Notes under the pieces: generated by a model
The model's input: the letters and a program-made list of their open reading frames with translations, nothing else
What the model was told of the DNA's origin: nothing
Databases searched by the model: none
Assembly (NCBI RefSeq): GCF_954871325.1
Contig: NC_088775.1
Span: forward strand, 58,877,561-58,941,560
Direction: 5' to 3'
Source of the DNA: Gordionus sp. m RMFG-2023
Taxonomy: Eukaryota > Nematomorpha > Gordioida > Chordodea > Parachordodidae
Length of the DNA: 64,000 nt
Made by a program: the position numbers and the translations under genes
Part shown: positions 32,746-44,942 of the stretch, piece by piece
Layout: every line of letters begins with the position of its first letter
How positions within the stretch are numbered: position 1 is the first letter of the stretch

Positions 32746-33039
32746 GCGCACAAATTGAACGTTGCAATGCAGCGTTTCAAAACATAAAAAAACGTAAACA
32801 CAGCCATGTTTAAATTGATGCGTTAAGTTTTATTATTTCAATAATAAGCATTTAAATTTAAAACAAATAATCACTACAAGAACTTTCTTACCTAGCAGGG
32901 AAAATAAATCTTATTCAATAGAATCAAAAATTCTTAGAGACAAATTTATAAATTATTAAATATTTATTATTGTATAAAATTTATTTTTGGAAATATTTTA
33001 TATTAAATTATGTTTACATATTTAATTTTTATAGACATT

Positions 33040-34035
33040 ATGATATTAAATGATATAAATAAATTGAATATTAAGAAAATTTTTGATATATCCATTAATC
33101 TCTAAAATGATATAAATTAATTGAATATTAAGAAAAATTTATTTGATATATCCCTTAATTTCTTGCATGTTAATTTGAACATGATTCTAGATGTAACCCA
33201 TTGAGCTATTTTAAAGCTTGGGGAATGAACCTTAAACTTAAAATAATATTAATTGTATTCTCTTTGATACATTTAAAATTTTCATAGAATTTAAGAATAA
33301 TTTAATTATTTTAGTGTAAAAACTATATCTAAATGAGATATCTGTTGCTTCTATAAATAGTTTTTCAATATCAACCATAGTAATTAAATGATATAACTAA
33401 ATTAATTGAATTTTAAGTAAAATTTATTTGATAGATAATTTCTATTGCATGTTAATTTGGACACTATTCTAGATGTAGCCCATTGAGCTATTTTAAAGCT
33501 TGGGGAATGAACCACAAACTTAAAATTATATTAATTGTATTCTCTTTGATTAGAATTTAAGAATAATTTAATTATTTTATAGTGTAAAAATTATATATAA
33601 ATGAGATCTATCTGTTGCTTCTATAAATAGTTTTTCAATATTAACCATAGTAATTAAGTGATATAACTAAATTAATTGAAAGTAAAATTTATTTGATATA
33701 TCCCTTAATTTCTATTGCATGTTAATTTGGACACTATTCAAGATGTAGCCCATTGAGCTATTTTAAAGCTTGAGGAATGAACCTCAAACTTAAAATAATA
33801 TTAATTCTATTCTTTTATGATACAATTGAAATTTTCATATAATTTAAGACATATAATTTAAATATTTTATAGTGTGAAAACTATACCTAAATAAGATTTA
33901 TCTGTTGCTTCTATAAATAGATTCTCAATATCAACCATAGTAATTAAATGATATAACTAAATTAATTGAATATTAAGAAAAATTATATTGATATATCTCT
34001 AATTTCTATTAAATGTTAATTTGAACACTAATATA
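33040..34035. repeat. tandem repeat, about 270-295-bp unit, 3.5 copies
   Basis: The landmark GCATGTTAATTTG (final copy AAATGTTAATTTG) recurs near 33165, 33449, 33717 and 34012. Between landmarks lie CCCATTGAGCTATTTTAAAG, GGAATGAACC, TCTGTTGCTTCTATAAATAG and CAACCATAGTAATTAA. Copies differ by small deletions and substitutions. It is inside the 4.3-kb TIR element. Confidence 0.9.
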
Positions 34036-34864
34036 ATTTGAATGATAAGAAAAATTAAATTGAAATATGAAAATAGAGACAAATATAATATATAAAAATT
34101 TTATTAAAAGAATCTAATGTCAATATAAAAATTATATATAATATATTTTTATAATAAATAAATAATTTATATAATGCTATTAAATATGTCAATGCAGATT
34201 CATTTGTAAGTGTTGGTAAGGTACCATTTGTCTTCAGATAGTGTAGAAATTTTAAAACCTCAGTTTTAAACAGCATTTAGTTGTCTAGACTCTACAAGAC
34301 TATTCATAAAAAGTCTAAATAAAATATAAATATAAAAATTAGCTTTACTGCATCCCAGATGGCTTTTCTTCCAAAATTTATTAACCTATTAGCATTTAGT
34401 ACTTTAGGTTTCATATGAAAATTAACATTTCAAATATTTTAAAATTACCTTTTTGAGAATAAAGAAACAAAATACACTTATAATTTTTTATGAATAGTAA
34501 AATATTTTGTGGGATTTATTCAAATATATATGGTAAATAAAATCAATATAAATTCTGGATCAGTATTGTATAGGCTTTGTAGTAATATCAGAACCTACTC
34601 TTTATTTTCTAAGTAGTTATTATCAACTTATCAATAATATAAATAATAAGTAGGATTTCCTATTTTCTCCTTATTCAGCTTATCCTTGAAGTTTGTCAAT
34701 TCCAATGCTAATCTAATTATATTATTATATTTAACATTCTTTTATATTTATACCTGGAAACAATAACTGATAAATGTTCCATAACAATGAAACTTTTTTT
34801 ATGGTAGTCCAGGATTTCTCCAAATCTTTTGCTTATTTCATCGTTCCATATCTTAAAAATATTA
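34036..34864. other. interior of the 4.3-kb TIR element, unassigned
   Basis: A 73-codon minus-strand frame (34055-34276) contains LKFLHYLKTNGTLPTL followed by TNESALTYLIALYKLF, which looks like real protein rather than noise and could be a transposase scrap. I cannot place it in a family. Nothing else recognised. Confidence 0.3.
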
Positions 34865-34879
34865 CAGGGTTTCCCATCC

Positions 34880-35275
34880 AAAAAAGGAAAAGTCTCAATC
34901 AAAAAAGGAAAAGTCCCAATCAAAAAAGGAAAAGGTTCTATCAAAAAAGTAAAAGTGTCAAACAAAAAAGGAAAAAGTTCAATCAAAAAGGGAAAAGGTC
35001 TGATCAAAAAAGGAAAATTGTCAATCAAAAAAGGAAAAGTCCCAAAGGTTAAGGAAAAAGTCCAATCAAAAAAGGAAAAGTGTCAAACAAAAAAGGAAAA
35101 GGTTCAATCAAAAAAGGAAAAGGTTCAATCAAAAAAGGAAAAGTGTCAAATAAAAAAGGAAAAGGTCCAATCAAAAAAGGAAAAGTGTCAATCGAATAAG
35201 GAAAATTCCCAAAAAAAAAGGAAAAGGGTCAATCAAAAAAGGGAAATTCCCATTCAAAAAAGGAAAATCGTAATT
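34880..35275 (+). repeat. 20-bp tandem array, left arm
   Basis: About 20 units of CAATCAAAAAAGGAAAAGTC, with a second variant (TCAAACAAAAAAGGAAAAGG-type). The same unit, inverted, builds the right arm, so it belongs to the transposon. Confidence 0.93.
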
Positions 35276-35562
35276 TTTTTAAAAAAATATATAAACTTTT
35301 CAATTTTTCTTAATTTATTTATTTTTATCATTCCTTCTTATTTTATTTCTAACTTTTTGCGATTTCTTTATTTTATTTGTATCTTTTTTCACTATATCTT
35401 TTCTCAATTTTTTTTCTTCTCATTTTTGATAATTCTTTTAAGTATTTAATTTTCACTAAATTTTTGGCAGACAACTTTTTTATTATAATTTTTTGCATAT
35501 GAAATTATTTAATTACAATTATGATATATATTTAATATAGTACGAAACAAAAATTTATATTA

Positions 35563-36192
35563 ATCATTAATAATTTCTCCCCTTCTACATTTTAGGATAT
35601 ATGTCTCCATATTTCTAAAATAATTTTTTGCATTTTCTTCAGATATTCTTCTTTCTCCATGTTCTATATAACGAATTAATTTTTCCTCGTTACTAGGATT
35701 TTTATTTCTGACAAAATCCTTCCATTGAAAAAACGTATTCTCAATAGGATTAAGATACGGACTGTAGGGTGGTAAATATTTCAATGTATGCCCTTTTCTT
35801 TCAATCGATTCCCTAATTGAATGATTGTGATGAAATGGAACATTATCCATCACAAAAATCATATTAATCATGTTAGATTCTTCAAAATGATTTAATATTT
35901 CATTTATAAAGTTGCTAAAATATATAGCATTGCAAGGGCCATCAAGAACTTCGAATCGAAATATTCCTGCAATTGTGAGAGCCGCAATGATAGTGTAATT
36001 TATTGTCTTTATTACTTGAACATTTTTAATTGCGTTTTTATTTATTTGGGAATATCCATATAATCGCCTCATTGATATTGAAAACCCGCTCTCATCAATA
36101 AATATAAATTTTTCCTTCATATATGCTGCATCTACAAACCAATTCCCATATTCTTTGCGAATCTCTATATTTGCTCCCCCCTCCCCCCCCAC
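35563..36192 (-). pseudogene. Tc1/IS630-type transposase, catalytic domain (DD34E)
   Basis: The catalytic acids are visible: FIDESG (first D), FVMDNVPFHH (second D) and PYSPYLNPIE (E), with exactly 34 residues between second D and E, as in Tc1/IS630. NTFFQWKDFVR follows the E as usual. The frame is open for about 200 codons to its stop. The N-terminal helix-turn-helix DNA-binding part is missing: only about 60 bp separate the frame's start from the right inverted repeat, and the first residues (GGEGG) come from a G/C-run. This copy is therefore probably an internally deleted derivative with an intact catalytic core. Confidence 0.9.
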
Positions 36193-36414
36193 CTTCAGAC
36201 CAAGTCATACCCATCCAGACCAAGAATCAAGACTTTCAGTCAAACCACAAAAATGAGAAGAAAAAAAATTGAGAAATGATACAAATAAAATAAAGAGATC
36301 GCAAAAAGTTAGAAATAAAATAAGAAGGAATGACAAAAATAAATAAATTTAAGAAAAATTGAAAAGTTTATATATTTTTTTAAAAGAATTAGGATTTTCC
36401 TTTTTTGAATAGGA

Positions 36415-36845
36415 ATTTTCCTTTTTTGATTGACCCTTTTCCTTTTCTTTTGGGAATTTTCCTTTTTCTAATGACACTTTACCTTTTTTGATTGGGCCTT
36501 TTCCTTTTTTGTTTGACACTTTTCCTTTTTTGATTGAACCTTTTCCTTTTTTGTTTGACACTTTTCCTTTTTTGATTGGACTTTTTCCTTAACCTTTGGG
36601 ACTTTTCCTTTTTTGATTGACAATTTTCCTTTTTTGATTGAACTTTTTCCTTTTTTGTTTGACACTTTTTCTTTATTGATTGAACCTTTTCCTTTTTTGA
36701 TAGGGACTTTTCCTTTTTTGATTGGGACTTTTCCTTTTTTGATTGGGACTTTTCCTTTTTTGATTGGGACTTTTCTTTTTTGATTGGGACTTTTCCTTTT
36801 TTGATTGGGACTTTTCCTTTTTTGATTGGAACTTTTCCTTTTTTG
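36415..36845 (-). repeat. 20-bp tandem array, right arm
   Basis: About 21 units of GACTTTTCCTTTTTTGATTG, the complement of the left-arm unit. Unit variants are not in mirror-image order everywhere, so the two arms have diverged or been rearranged independently. Confidence 0.92.
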
Positions 36846-37064
36846 GATGGGAAACCCTGTATTACATCATTTAATAATTATTATTCTTACAATTTAGAAG
36901 AATTTTCACTTCAAAATTTAAAAAGTTTTGAAAAACGCAAGCAAGTTTGTCTTTTAAAAAATAATTTAAAATGAAAAATAGAAATGTTCTCAATTTGAAC
37001 GAATGCATTTAAAATGCATTGTTTGAGTTTTGAAACGCTGTGTTAAAACGTTCAATTTGTGCGC

Positions 37065-38039
37065 ATTAGACCTATTATATTTTTATTTTTATTCTTATTT
37101 TTTATTTATTCACTTTTTAATTTTCTAATTTTGCTTTCTCCTAATCTTCATGACTATAAAAAGTGTGAAGGAAGGTACACTTATAAAATAAAAATGTTTT
37201 TTTACATCTTTTAATGATAAAAGAAATAAAGTAAATTATTAAAATCATATAAGGAAAGATTTCTCAAAATTTTTGTGTATTTTTATTTGGTTTATTTCAT
37301 TGTTTTTATTAAGGAAAAACTTAGTAAATAAAAATCGAATTTAACTTATTAGCCTTGAAAATATTGTTTTTTTTAAAAATCTTTTCAATATAATATAATA
37401 TAATAACTGGTGCAATCTTTCTGCAAAATAGTTTGTTAATATTTTTTAGAGAATTAGAGTTGGCATAATTTTTTTTCCTATATTTCAAATAATTATTATG
37501 TTTTTTGTTCAAATTTAAACAAATTGTACCCTCATCTTGCTTATTTTATTTTTTATGTAAGTCTGGAGATTTTGTTCATAGATGGCAGAAAGGTTTTGAC
37601 CTCTATTTGCCAAATCTCGAGGTTTATATAATAGCATTTTGGCTTAAGTAAAGTAAAAAATATAAGCTTTGATCATTTACAATGTTTTTCTAGTGAATGT
37701 GGCAATTTCTATCGCAAAATGGAATTTAATAAAGATAAGATATTTTTTTATAATAGTTTGTATATAAAATTTTAATCTTTATTTTACAATAGTCATAATA
37801 TTAATCATATTTGTATGATATATCGCTCCATGACATCACATTAGTTATAATCACTCGATTTTTTAATTTTAATACCACAAACAATACAAAGATTTGTAAA
37901 TTTATATTTTTATTTATAAAATAAAAATTTAAATAAAATTAAAAAAACAATGACTATCGATTTTTTTTTGATTTAACAGTTAAATATGAAGATAATATTC
38001 ATTCTTTTAATATTTTATTTTTACCTGAAATAAAAAAGC
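37065..38039. repeat. dispersed repeat, left part (related to 63480-64000)
   Basis: From about 37700 the sequence matches 63480-63790: GCAAA.TGGAAT..., AAAGATAAGA, TTTTTTTATAATAGTTTGTATATA, AATAATCATAT, ATATCGC.CCA. The match continues after the S-1 insertion at 39946. From 37560 to 37700 it also shares GGCAGAAAGG..., ATTTGCCAAATCTCGA with the 223-bp MITE family. No coding content. Confidence 0.6.
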
Positions 38040-39945
38040 GGGTCATTCCATATCAAATCAATCACTTTACAACCCGACCATCTCACATTTTGCTGAAATT
38101 TGGTATATAAGTTAATGAAGTGTTGTAATTGAAGAATCCAAAATATTAGCCCCTTAACTCTACTAGAACCGGAGATATAGGGTCTCAAAGTAGCTCTGCG
38201 AGATCATTTTTCGAAAAAAATGATTTTTTAAAATTGGGATAACTTTAATATTAAATGTAGTATGTTTATCTATCATGTCTCATTTTATTGCCCTAAGTAA
38301 ACTCTTCCACATATTTTAAATGGAATTAATTTTTAATTTATAAATTTTTTTAAATTGCGGTCAAAAATTGTAATTAATTTTTTCAAATGTTAGTATAAAT
38401 TTTTTTTTCCAATTTTCAGATATTTTGTAAAGAGTATCAAGAACTGTTCATATAAAATTTTTGTCGTAAAAAAAGAATTAAGTAGAAAAAATTCCAAAAA
38501 TATAAAAACCGCTAGATGGCGTTAATAATTTTAAATAGCTTAAAATTTAATTTTTGAAAATATAAGTCAATCTACTTTTTATTAATATCCTATAAATAAT
38601 ATTTGTTGAATAAAATCGCATTTTAGCACAAAATAAAATTTCCGCTAGATAGCGCAAGTATTCTAAAATAGATAAATATGATTTAAATTATCGATTTTTC
38701 GATTTATTTCCCAAATAAATTTATGACAGTTGTCTATTTTTACAAGAATTTTATCCATTTTTAAAATTAATTAATACTATTTAAATTTGAATATCATGAT
38801 TTGTAAAAATCCTTTTAATATAAAAAAGCATTTATCAAAGAAGGGACTCCGTAAGAAGGTATGTCCATGGATGTCTGAATTTTCTAATATCAACATTGGC
38901 GATTATATCTATGTTGCGTGCTGCTTAACTTTATATTAATATAAAAAGGAGGATATTCCAATTTATGAGGAATACAACATCCCTTCAACTTCAAATGAAT
39001 TTTTAAATACCACTATAGAAACAGAAATAGATGATAACCCACAACTCTCTTCATCTCTCTTCAAATCCTTAAATTCAACATTATTAGATATTGGACAATT
39101 TCCAATTAAAAAAAAGAGATTAAAAGTAAAGAGATATCCTAAGCTAAATCTTGCAAGAATTTCAAAGGGAATAGGCGAAATTCTTCAACCAGCTATGGAA
39201 ATAAATAATATTAACGATTTGATAATTCAAAATATGAAAAATAGTTACCCTTTCTTATCTAAAAATACTATAAGTAATTTTACTATGAATTAAATTAATA
39301 AATATATAATAAATAAAAATATCTACTGACATTTCACAAAAATGAGGTTTTATATATTTTAGAATACTTGCGCTATCTAGCGGAAATTTTATTTTATGCT
39401 GAAATGCGATTTTATTCAACAAATATTATAATATGATATAAATAAAAAGAAGATTGACTTATATTCTCAAAAATTAAATTTTAAACTAAAGTTATTAACG
39501 CCATCTAGCGGTTTTTTATTTTTTGAATTTTTTCTACTTAAATCTTTTTTTACCACTGAAAATTTTTATTTGAACGTTTTTGATACTCTTTACAAAATAT
39601 CTAAAAACTGGAAAAAAAATTTATACTAACATTTAAAAAATTTATAAATTAAAAATTAATTCCATTTAAAATATGCCGAAGAGTTTACTTAGGGCTATAA
39701 AATGAGCCATGATAGATAAATATGCTACATTTAATATTAAAGTTATCCCAATTTTAAAAAATCATTTTTTTCGAAAAATGACATCGCCGAGCTACTTTGA
39801 GACCCTATATCTCCGGTTCTAGTAGAGTTAAGGGGCTTATATTTTGGATCCGTCAATTATAACACTTCATTAACTTATATACCAAATTTCAGCAAAATCT
39901 GAGATGGTCGGGTTGTAAAGTGATTGATTTGATATGGAATGACCC
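38040..39945 (+). mobile_element. S-family DNA transposon S-1, internally deleted
   Basis: Starts GGGTCATTCCATATC and ends with the complement. The inverted repeats are about 600-630 bp long and contain TACAACCCGACCATCTCA, CCGGAGATATAGGGTCTCAA and CGCTAGATGGCGTTAAT. The interior (38670-39340) carries only the N-terminal part of the family protein, so the catalytic half is deleted. Flanking bases are AAGC and AGCA, a weak trace of a target duplication. The same dispersed repeat without this insertion lies near 63500-64000. Confidence 0.85.
38797..39292 (+). pseudogene. N-terminal part of S-family protein (in S-1)
   Basis: MICKNPFNIKKHLSKKGL and VCP.MSEFSNI.IGD match the start of the S-2 copy at 50512. 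After a break near 38935 a second open stretch reads IYEEYNIPSTSNEF, LLDIGQFPIKKKRLKVKRYP and NTISNFTMN. This tract is not seen in the other copies of the window. It may be a genuine N-terminal region of the protein or intron-separated sequence. Function unknown. Confidence 0.5.
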
Positions 39946-40692
39946 AGCACTTAAAATTTTTTTTTTAATATTTTCCAATGTAGAATTTTAAGAGCTATAA
40001 AATATGTACAATTTTTAACTCTTTAAAAAAAGATGAAATCGCGCATTAGGCGATTTCGACTTTGAAGACATATTTTTGGATCTGATAGAGCTAGCTTTCT
40101 AAAATTTTGATTTTACTAAATTATGCTTTTTGGTCATTGAAGAGATGGTCGTCCAAAAATCTCGATATTTTGTTCGATATGACATAGAATGAGCCAAATA
40201 AGCAATTTAAAGATTTTACAGCTTTGCAAAACTCGTAATTTTTTGCACTTTAGGTTGTATCTCAGGAACCATGTGTATATGAATATTAAATACACAATTG
40301 CTTAATATTTTCAAAGACTATTATAAACTTCATTTGCATATTCTATTAATATTCATTAAATATATAATAAACAAATATTTTATAATAAATTTTTAAATGA
40401 TATAATAAATGAATTTATTTTATTGTTTGAAACCCTTGGTGATTGTTATTTTCACCTACATGATGTATAATCTTTTAAATGATATCAAATTCGTTTAGAA
40501 AGCTGTGTCCCAAATCGATTTTTTTATAAATATAAAAAAGGAGTTTAATAATGTCTACAAAATAGTTTATAAAAAAGAAGTTTAGTAATGTCTACAAAAA
40601 AGTTTATAAAAATTGAAGCAAGTATTATTTCCAAAAAAATCGTATTTAATTCTTAATTAAATAAAATGGCCGAAAATTGGAAAAATAAAGAG
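39946..40692. repeat. dispersed repeat, right part
   Basis: From 39946 to about 40130 it matches 63790-63990: GTAGAATTTTAAGAGCTAT..., GAAATCGC, TTTCGA.., GAAGACATAT, GAGCTAG..CTATAAAATTTTGATTTTA. Further right I see no coding content. It ends at the pogo element. Confidence 0.5.
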
Positions 40693-41116
40693 TAGGGGAG
40701 ACCAGGGCTAGTCGGCGCAAGGGGCTTGTCGGTTCAAAGGATTTTATTTTAAAACCAGTAACGATTAAGAATAAAATTTTGTTATAAAGTAGAATTCTAT
40801 AATATCCATATTTGGGGATGAAAATGATTTATAATATTTAGCTATTTAAATTTTTATCTTTTATGACATGTTTTTGACGTGAAAATTACAATATTTTCAC
40901 TTAATATTATTAGGTTGTATTTAAAAATTAAAAGTTTAAACATGATAAGATGGACATTATATGAAAGTTAAATATATATTTTAATATTTAGGAAAGTTTC
41001 AGATTGATATCTAATTTTTAAATATATGTTAAGATCATATTAGTAATATTACCACCATTGAGGTTAGTTGAATCATTGCTTGTCGGGGCAATCAATCAAT
41101 TAATTTTTATAATACA

Positions 41117-42961
41117 ATGGTATGTAAATATATCCGCAAAATTCAAAACAGAAAATTTTTTACTAAAGAGGACTATGAAGAAGCCATAAAACTGTATGGA
41201 AATGGTATTTCATCAAGAAAAGTTTCATCTCAGGTTAAAATATAATATTTTGTAAATGTAATATATAAAATGATAATTAATATATAAATTTATTAATGTA
41301 ATTTTTCATAATACATATCAATTTAATATTATATCAGACCTAAATAAATATCTTGCTAACTAAAATCTTCATTTATATATGAATTGTGATAATATAATAT
41401 ATATTATCATAGATATATTATATATATTGTATATATAAATTCCTGATAATATGATTGAGTATTTAAAATGAATTATATCTAGCAAACAAATATTTTTATA
41501 TAACTATTATAATTAATATGATTCAAATTATCACATTTTATTAAATATGAACATTTCACTATACAAATTTTAGCCTGTTAATAAGGTCAATGATTTAAAA
41601 TGAATTATATCTAGCAAACAAATATTTTTATATATCTATTATTATTAACATATAATATGATTCAAATTATCACATTTTATTAAATATGAACATTTTACTA
41701 TACAAATTTTAGCCTGTTAATAAGGTCAATGATTTAAAATGAATTATATCTAGCAAACAAATATTTATATATATATATATCTATTATAAATGACAATATA
41801 ATATGATTCAAATATATTTTATTCGATATGATAATTTTAGTTATCAGGATATGATTTTGGCCTCAAATGAAGTTATATTTAAATATATTTTGAATAAATT
41901 TATTATTTATTTTATTAGGTATACCTACAACAAATTTTTTGAGATATTATAAAAAATATAAAATGGCTGGCTGCCCAAGATAGGCCAAGATAATAAACAA
42001 AAAATTTTTGATGATGATGAAGAAAATAAAATTTTTGAATATCTTATTTCATGTAGTAAAACGTTTTATGGTTTATCTGTTAAAAAGGTATTTAAAAAAA
42101 TTTAATATTATATTTATATATTATTAGATAAAGATTCAAGCATATTATCATGCTATTAAAAAATACCCAAATCATGGACAATTAATAAAATGGCCAGTGA
42201 AGAATGGTTTTCTTCATTTATGAGAAGAAATCCAAGATTATCTCTAAGGCCTGAGGCCACTAGTCTAGCTCGAGCTGCTGGTTTTAATCAAGAAACTGTT
42301 CAATATTTTTTTAATCTATATAAAGGAATACTGGATCAACATGAATTAAGACCTATGTCAATTTATAATATGGACGAAACTGGCCTGACAAATGTGCAAA
42401 ACCCATCAAAAATTGTTGCGCAGAAGGGTCAGAAACAAGTTGGAGCCATCACTTCTGCAGAGCGAGGCACTTTATTAATAATGGCGCTGGCTGTTAACGC
42501 TTTAGGGAATTATATTCCCCCCCCCCCATGTTTATTTTTCCACGTAAAAAATTTTATAATCATATTATAAGAGACGGTCCTCAAGGATGTATTGGTGTAT
42601 CCAACGGATCTGGATGGATGCAAGAAGATGAATTTCTTTTTTTATATCACATTGTTTATAATACCAGATGTAGCCAGAAATTTAAAATTTTGCTAATTTT
42701 GGATAATCACATATCCCATCAATCATATCAGCTATTCAATATTGTATAGATAATGGTATTATACTTTTATCTCTTCCTCCACATTGTACTCATAAATTAC
42801 AACCCTTAGACAGAACAGTATATGGGCCTTTAAAAAAATTATATAATAATGGGATAGATTCGTGGATGCGAAATCACCGTGGGATCTCTTTTTCCCTTTA
42901 TGATATTCCCTCTATTATAAAGGATATTTTACCTTTGGCAGCCTCCTCTAAAAATATTCAA
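41117..42961 (+). pseudogene. pogo-type transposase, left arm
   Basis: The first exon (41117-41233) encodes MVCKYIRKIQNRKFFTKEDY plus EEAIKLYGNG, a CENP-B/psq-like helix-turn-helix start. A long intron with a tandem repeat follows (to 41918). Next come a short exon with TTNFLRYYKKYKM and SCSKTFYGLSVKK, a 40-nt intron (42088-42127), and the DDE domain: MASEEWFSSFMRRNPRLSLR, YNMDETGL (first D), LLILDNHISH (second D), HKLQPLDRTVYGP (third D). It reaches PSIIKDILPLAASSKNIQK and is then cut by the inverted copy. Defects: a roughly 12-nt loss near 42155 relative to the right arm, a run of ten C near 42522 shifting the frame, and other small shifts. The splice phase at 41234/41919 is unclear. Confidence 0.85.
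41440..41830. repeat. tandem repeat in pogo intron, left arm (3 units)
   Basis: The unit of about 130-143 bp carries GAATTATATCTAGCAAACAA and ATTTTAGCCTGTTAATAAGG. It appears three times here and four times in the inverted arm (44080-44610). Confidence 0.85.
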
Positions 42962-42964
42962 AAA

Positions 42965-44942
42965 GATCCTTTATAATAGAGGGAATATCATAAAGGGAGA
43001 AAGAGATCCCACGGTGATTTCGCATCCACGAATCTATCACATTATTATATAATTTTTTTAAAGGCCCATATACTGTTCTGTCTAAGGGTTGTAATTTATG
43101 AGTACGATGTGGAGGAAGAGATAAAAGTATAATACCATTATCTATACAATATTGAATAGCTAGATATGATTGATGGGATATGTGATTATCCAAAATTAGC
43201 AAAATTTTAAATTTCTGACTACATCTCGTATTATAAACAATGTGATATAAAAAAGTAAGAAATTCATCTTCTTGCATCCATCCAGATCCGTTGGATGCAC
43301 CAATCCCTGAGGACCGTCTCTTATAATATGATTATAAAATTTTTTACGTGGAAAAATAAACATGGGGGGAATATAATTCCCTAAAGCGTTAACAGCCAGC
43401 GCCATTGTTAATAAAGTGCCTCGCTCTGCAGAAGTGATGGCTCCAACTTGTTTCTGACCATTCTGTGCAACAATTTTTGATGGGTTTTGCACAGTTGTCA
43501 AGCCAGTTTCGTCCATAATATAAATTGACATAGGTCTTAATTCATGTTGATCCAGTATTCCTTTATATAGATTAAAAAAATATTGAACAGTTTCTTGATT
43601 AAAACCAACAGCTCGAGCTATACTAGTGGCCTCAGGCGATCTTAGAGATAATCTTGGATTTCTTCTCATAAATGATGAAAACCATTCTTCACTGGCCATT
43701 TTATTAATTGTCCATGATTTGGGTATTTTTTTGTTTAATTGAATAGCATGATAATATGCTTGAATCTTTATCTAATAATATATAAATATAATATTAAATT
43801 TTTTAAAATACCTTTTAACAGATAAACCATAAAACATTTTACTACATGAAATAAGATATTCAACAATTTTATTTTCTTCATCATCATCAAAAATTTTTTG
43901 TTTATTATCTTGGGCATAGTGCCAGCCATTTTATATTTTTTATAATATCTCAAAAAATTTGTTGTAGGTATACCTAATAAAATAAATAATAAATTTATTC
44001 AAAATATATTTAATTCTATATTTAAATATAACATCATTTGATCTTATTATCAGGCCAAAATCATATCCTGATAACTAAAATGTTCATATCCAATAAAATG
44101 TATTTGAATCATATTATATTGTCAATTATAATAGATATATATATAAATATTTGTTTGCTAGATATAATTCATTTTAAATCATTGACCTTATTAACAGGCT
44201 AAAATTTGTATAGTAAAATGTTCATATTTAATAAAATGTGATAATTAGAATTATATTATATGTTAATTATAATAGATATATAAAAATATTTGTTTGCTAG
44301 ATATAATTCATTTTTTTTAAATCATTGACCTTATTAACAGGCTAAAATTTGTATAGTAAATTGTTCATATTTAATAAAATGTGATAATTTGAATCCTATT
44401 ATATGTTAATTATAATAGATATATAAAAATATTTGTTTGCTAGATATAATTCATTTTAAATCATTGACCTTATTAACAGGCTAAAATTTGTATAGTGAAA
44501 TGTTCATATTTAATAAAATGTGATAATTTGAATCATATTAATTATATCTCTTCTTTTCTCTTCTTAAAAATATTTGTTTGCTAGATATAATTCATTTTAA
44601 ATACTCAATCATATTATCAGGAATTTATATATAGAATATATATAATATATCTATTATAATATATATTATATTATCACAATTCGTATATAAATGAAGATTT
44701 TAGTTAGCAAGATATTTATTTAGGTCTGATATAATATTAAATTGATTATGAAAAATTACATTAATAAATTTATATATTAATTATCATTTTATATATTACA
44801 TTTACAAAATATTATATTTTAACCTGAGATGAAACTTTTCTTGATGAGATACCATTTCCATACAGTTTTATGGCTTCTTCATAGTCCTCTTTAGTAAAAA
44901 TTTTTCTGTTTTGAATTTTGCGGATATATTTACGTACCATTG
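42965..44942 (-). pseudogene. pogo-type transposase, right arm
   Basis: Same gene as the left arm on the opposite strand: a start near 44942 (MVRKYIRKIQN..), the DDE exon at about 43765-42965. In this copy the stretch around HAIQLNKKIPKSWTIN and MASEEWFSSF (43760-43690) is uninterrupted. It shows YIMDETGL, LLILDNHISH and HKLQPLDRTVYGP. A frameshift lies near 43300 (between GPQG and GSGWMQEDEF), and the C-terminus is absent because the copy is truncated at the palindrome centre. Confidence 0.85.
44080..44610. repeat. tandem repeat in pogo intron, right arm (4 units)
   Basis: Inverse complement of the left-arm repeat. The landmark AAATATTTGTTTGCTAG occurs near 44143, 44287, 44430 and 44567, a period of about 141-144 bp. 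The extra unit accounts for most of the length difference between the two arms. Confidence 0.85.

Larger units (their letters stand above)
34865..36859 (-). mobile_element. Tc1/IS630-like element with array-type inverted repeats
   Basis: The ends are CAGGGTTTCCCATCC and its complement GGATGGGAAACCCTG, flanked by TA on both sides (34863-34864, 36860-36861), the Tc1/mariner target. Each inverted repeat is about 580-610 bp. The outer roughly 400 bp is a tandem array of a 20-bp unit; the inner roughly 170 bp is AT-rich unique sequence (35280-35445 pairs with 36250-36410). A DD34E transposase lies between the arms on the minus strand. Confidence 0.93.
32746..37064. mobile_element. 4.3-kb terminal-inverted-repeat element
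   Basis: The ends are inverted copies: GCGCACAAATTGAACGTT at 32746, then CAGCGTTTCAAAAC, and their complement at about 37027-37064 (GTTTTGAAACGCTG ... AACGTTCAATTTGTGCGC). Both are flanked by ATT, which may be a 3-bp duplication. The interior holds a 285-bp tandem repeat and the Tc1-like element. Without the Tc1-like insertion it would be about 2.3 kb. No transposase of its own was recognised, so the superfamily is unknown. Confidence 0.65.

Noticed and set aside
34717-35449. Lys-rich and Phe-rich frames of 92-206 codons in the Tc1-like arms
   Set aside because: Products of the 20-bp tandem array; the seven-residue-like periodicity mirrors the DNA repeat.
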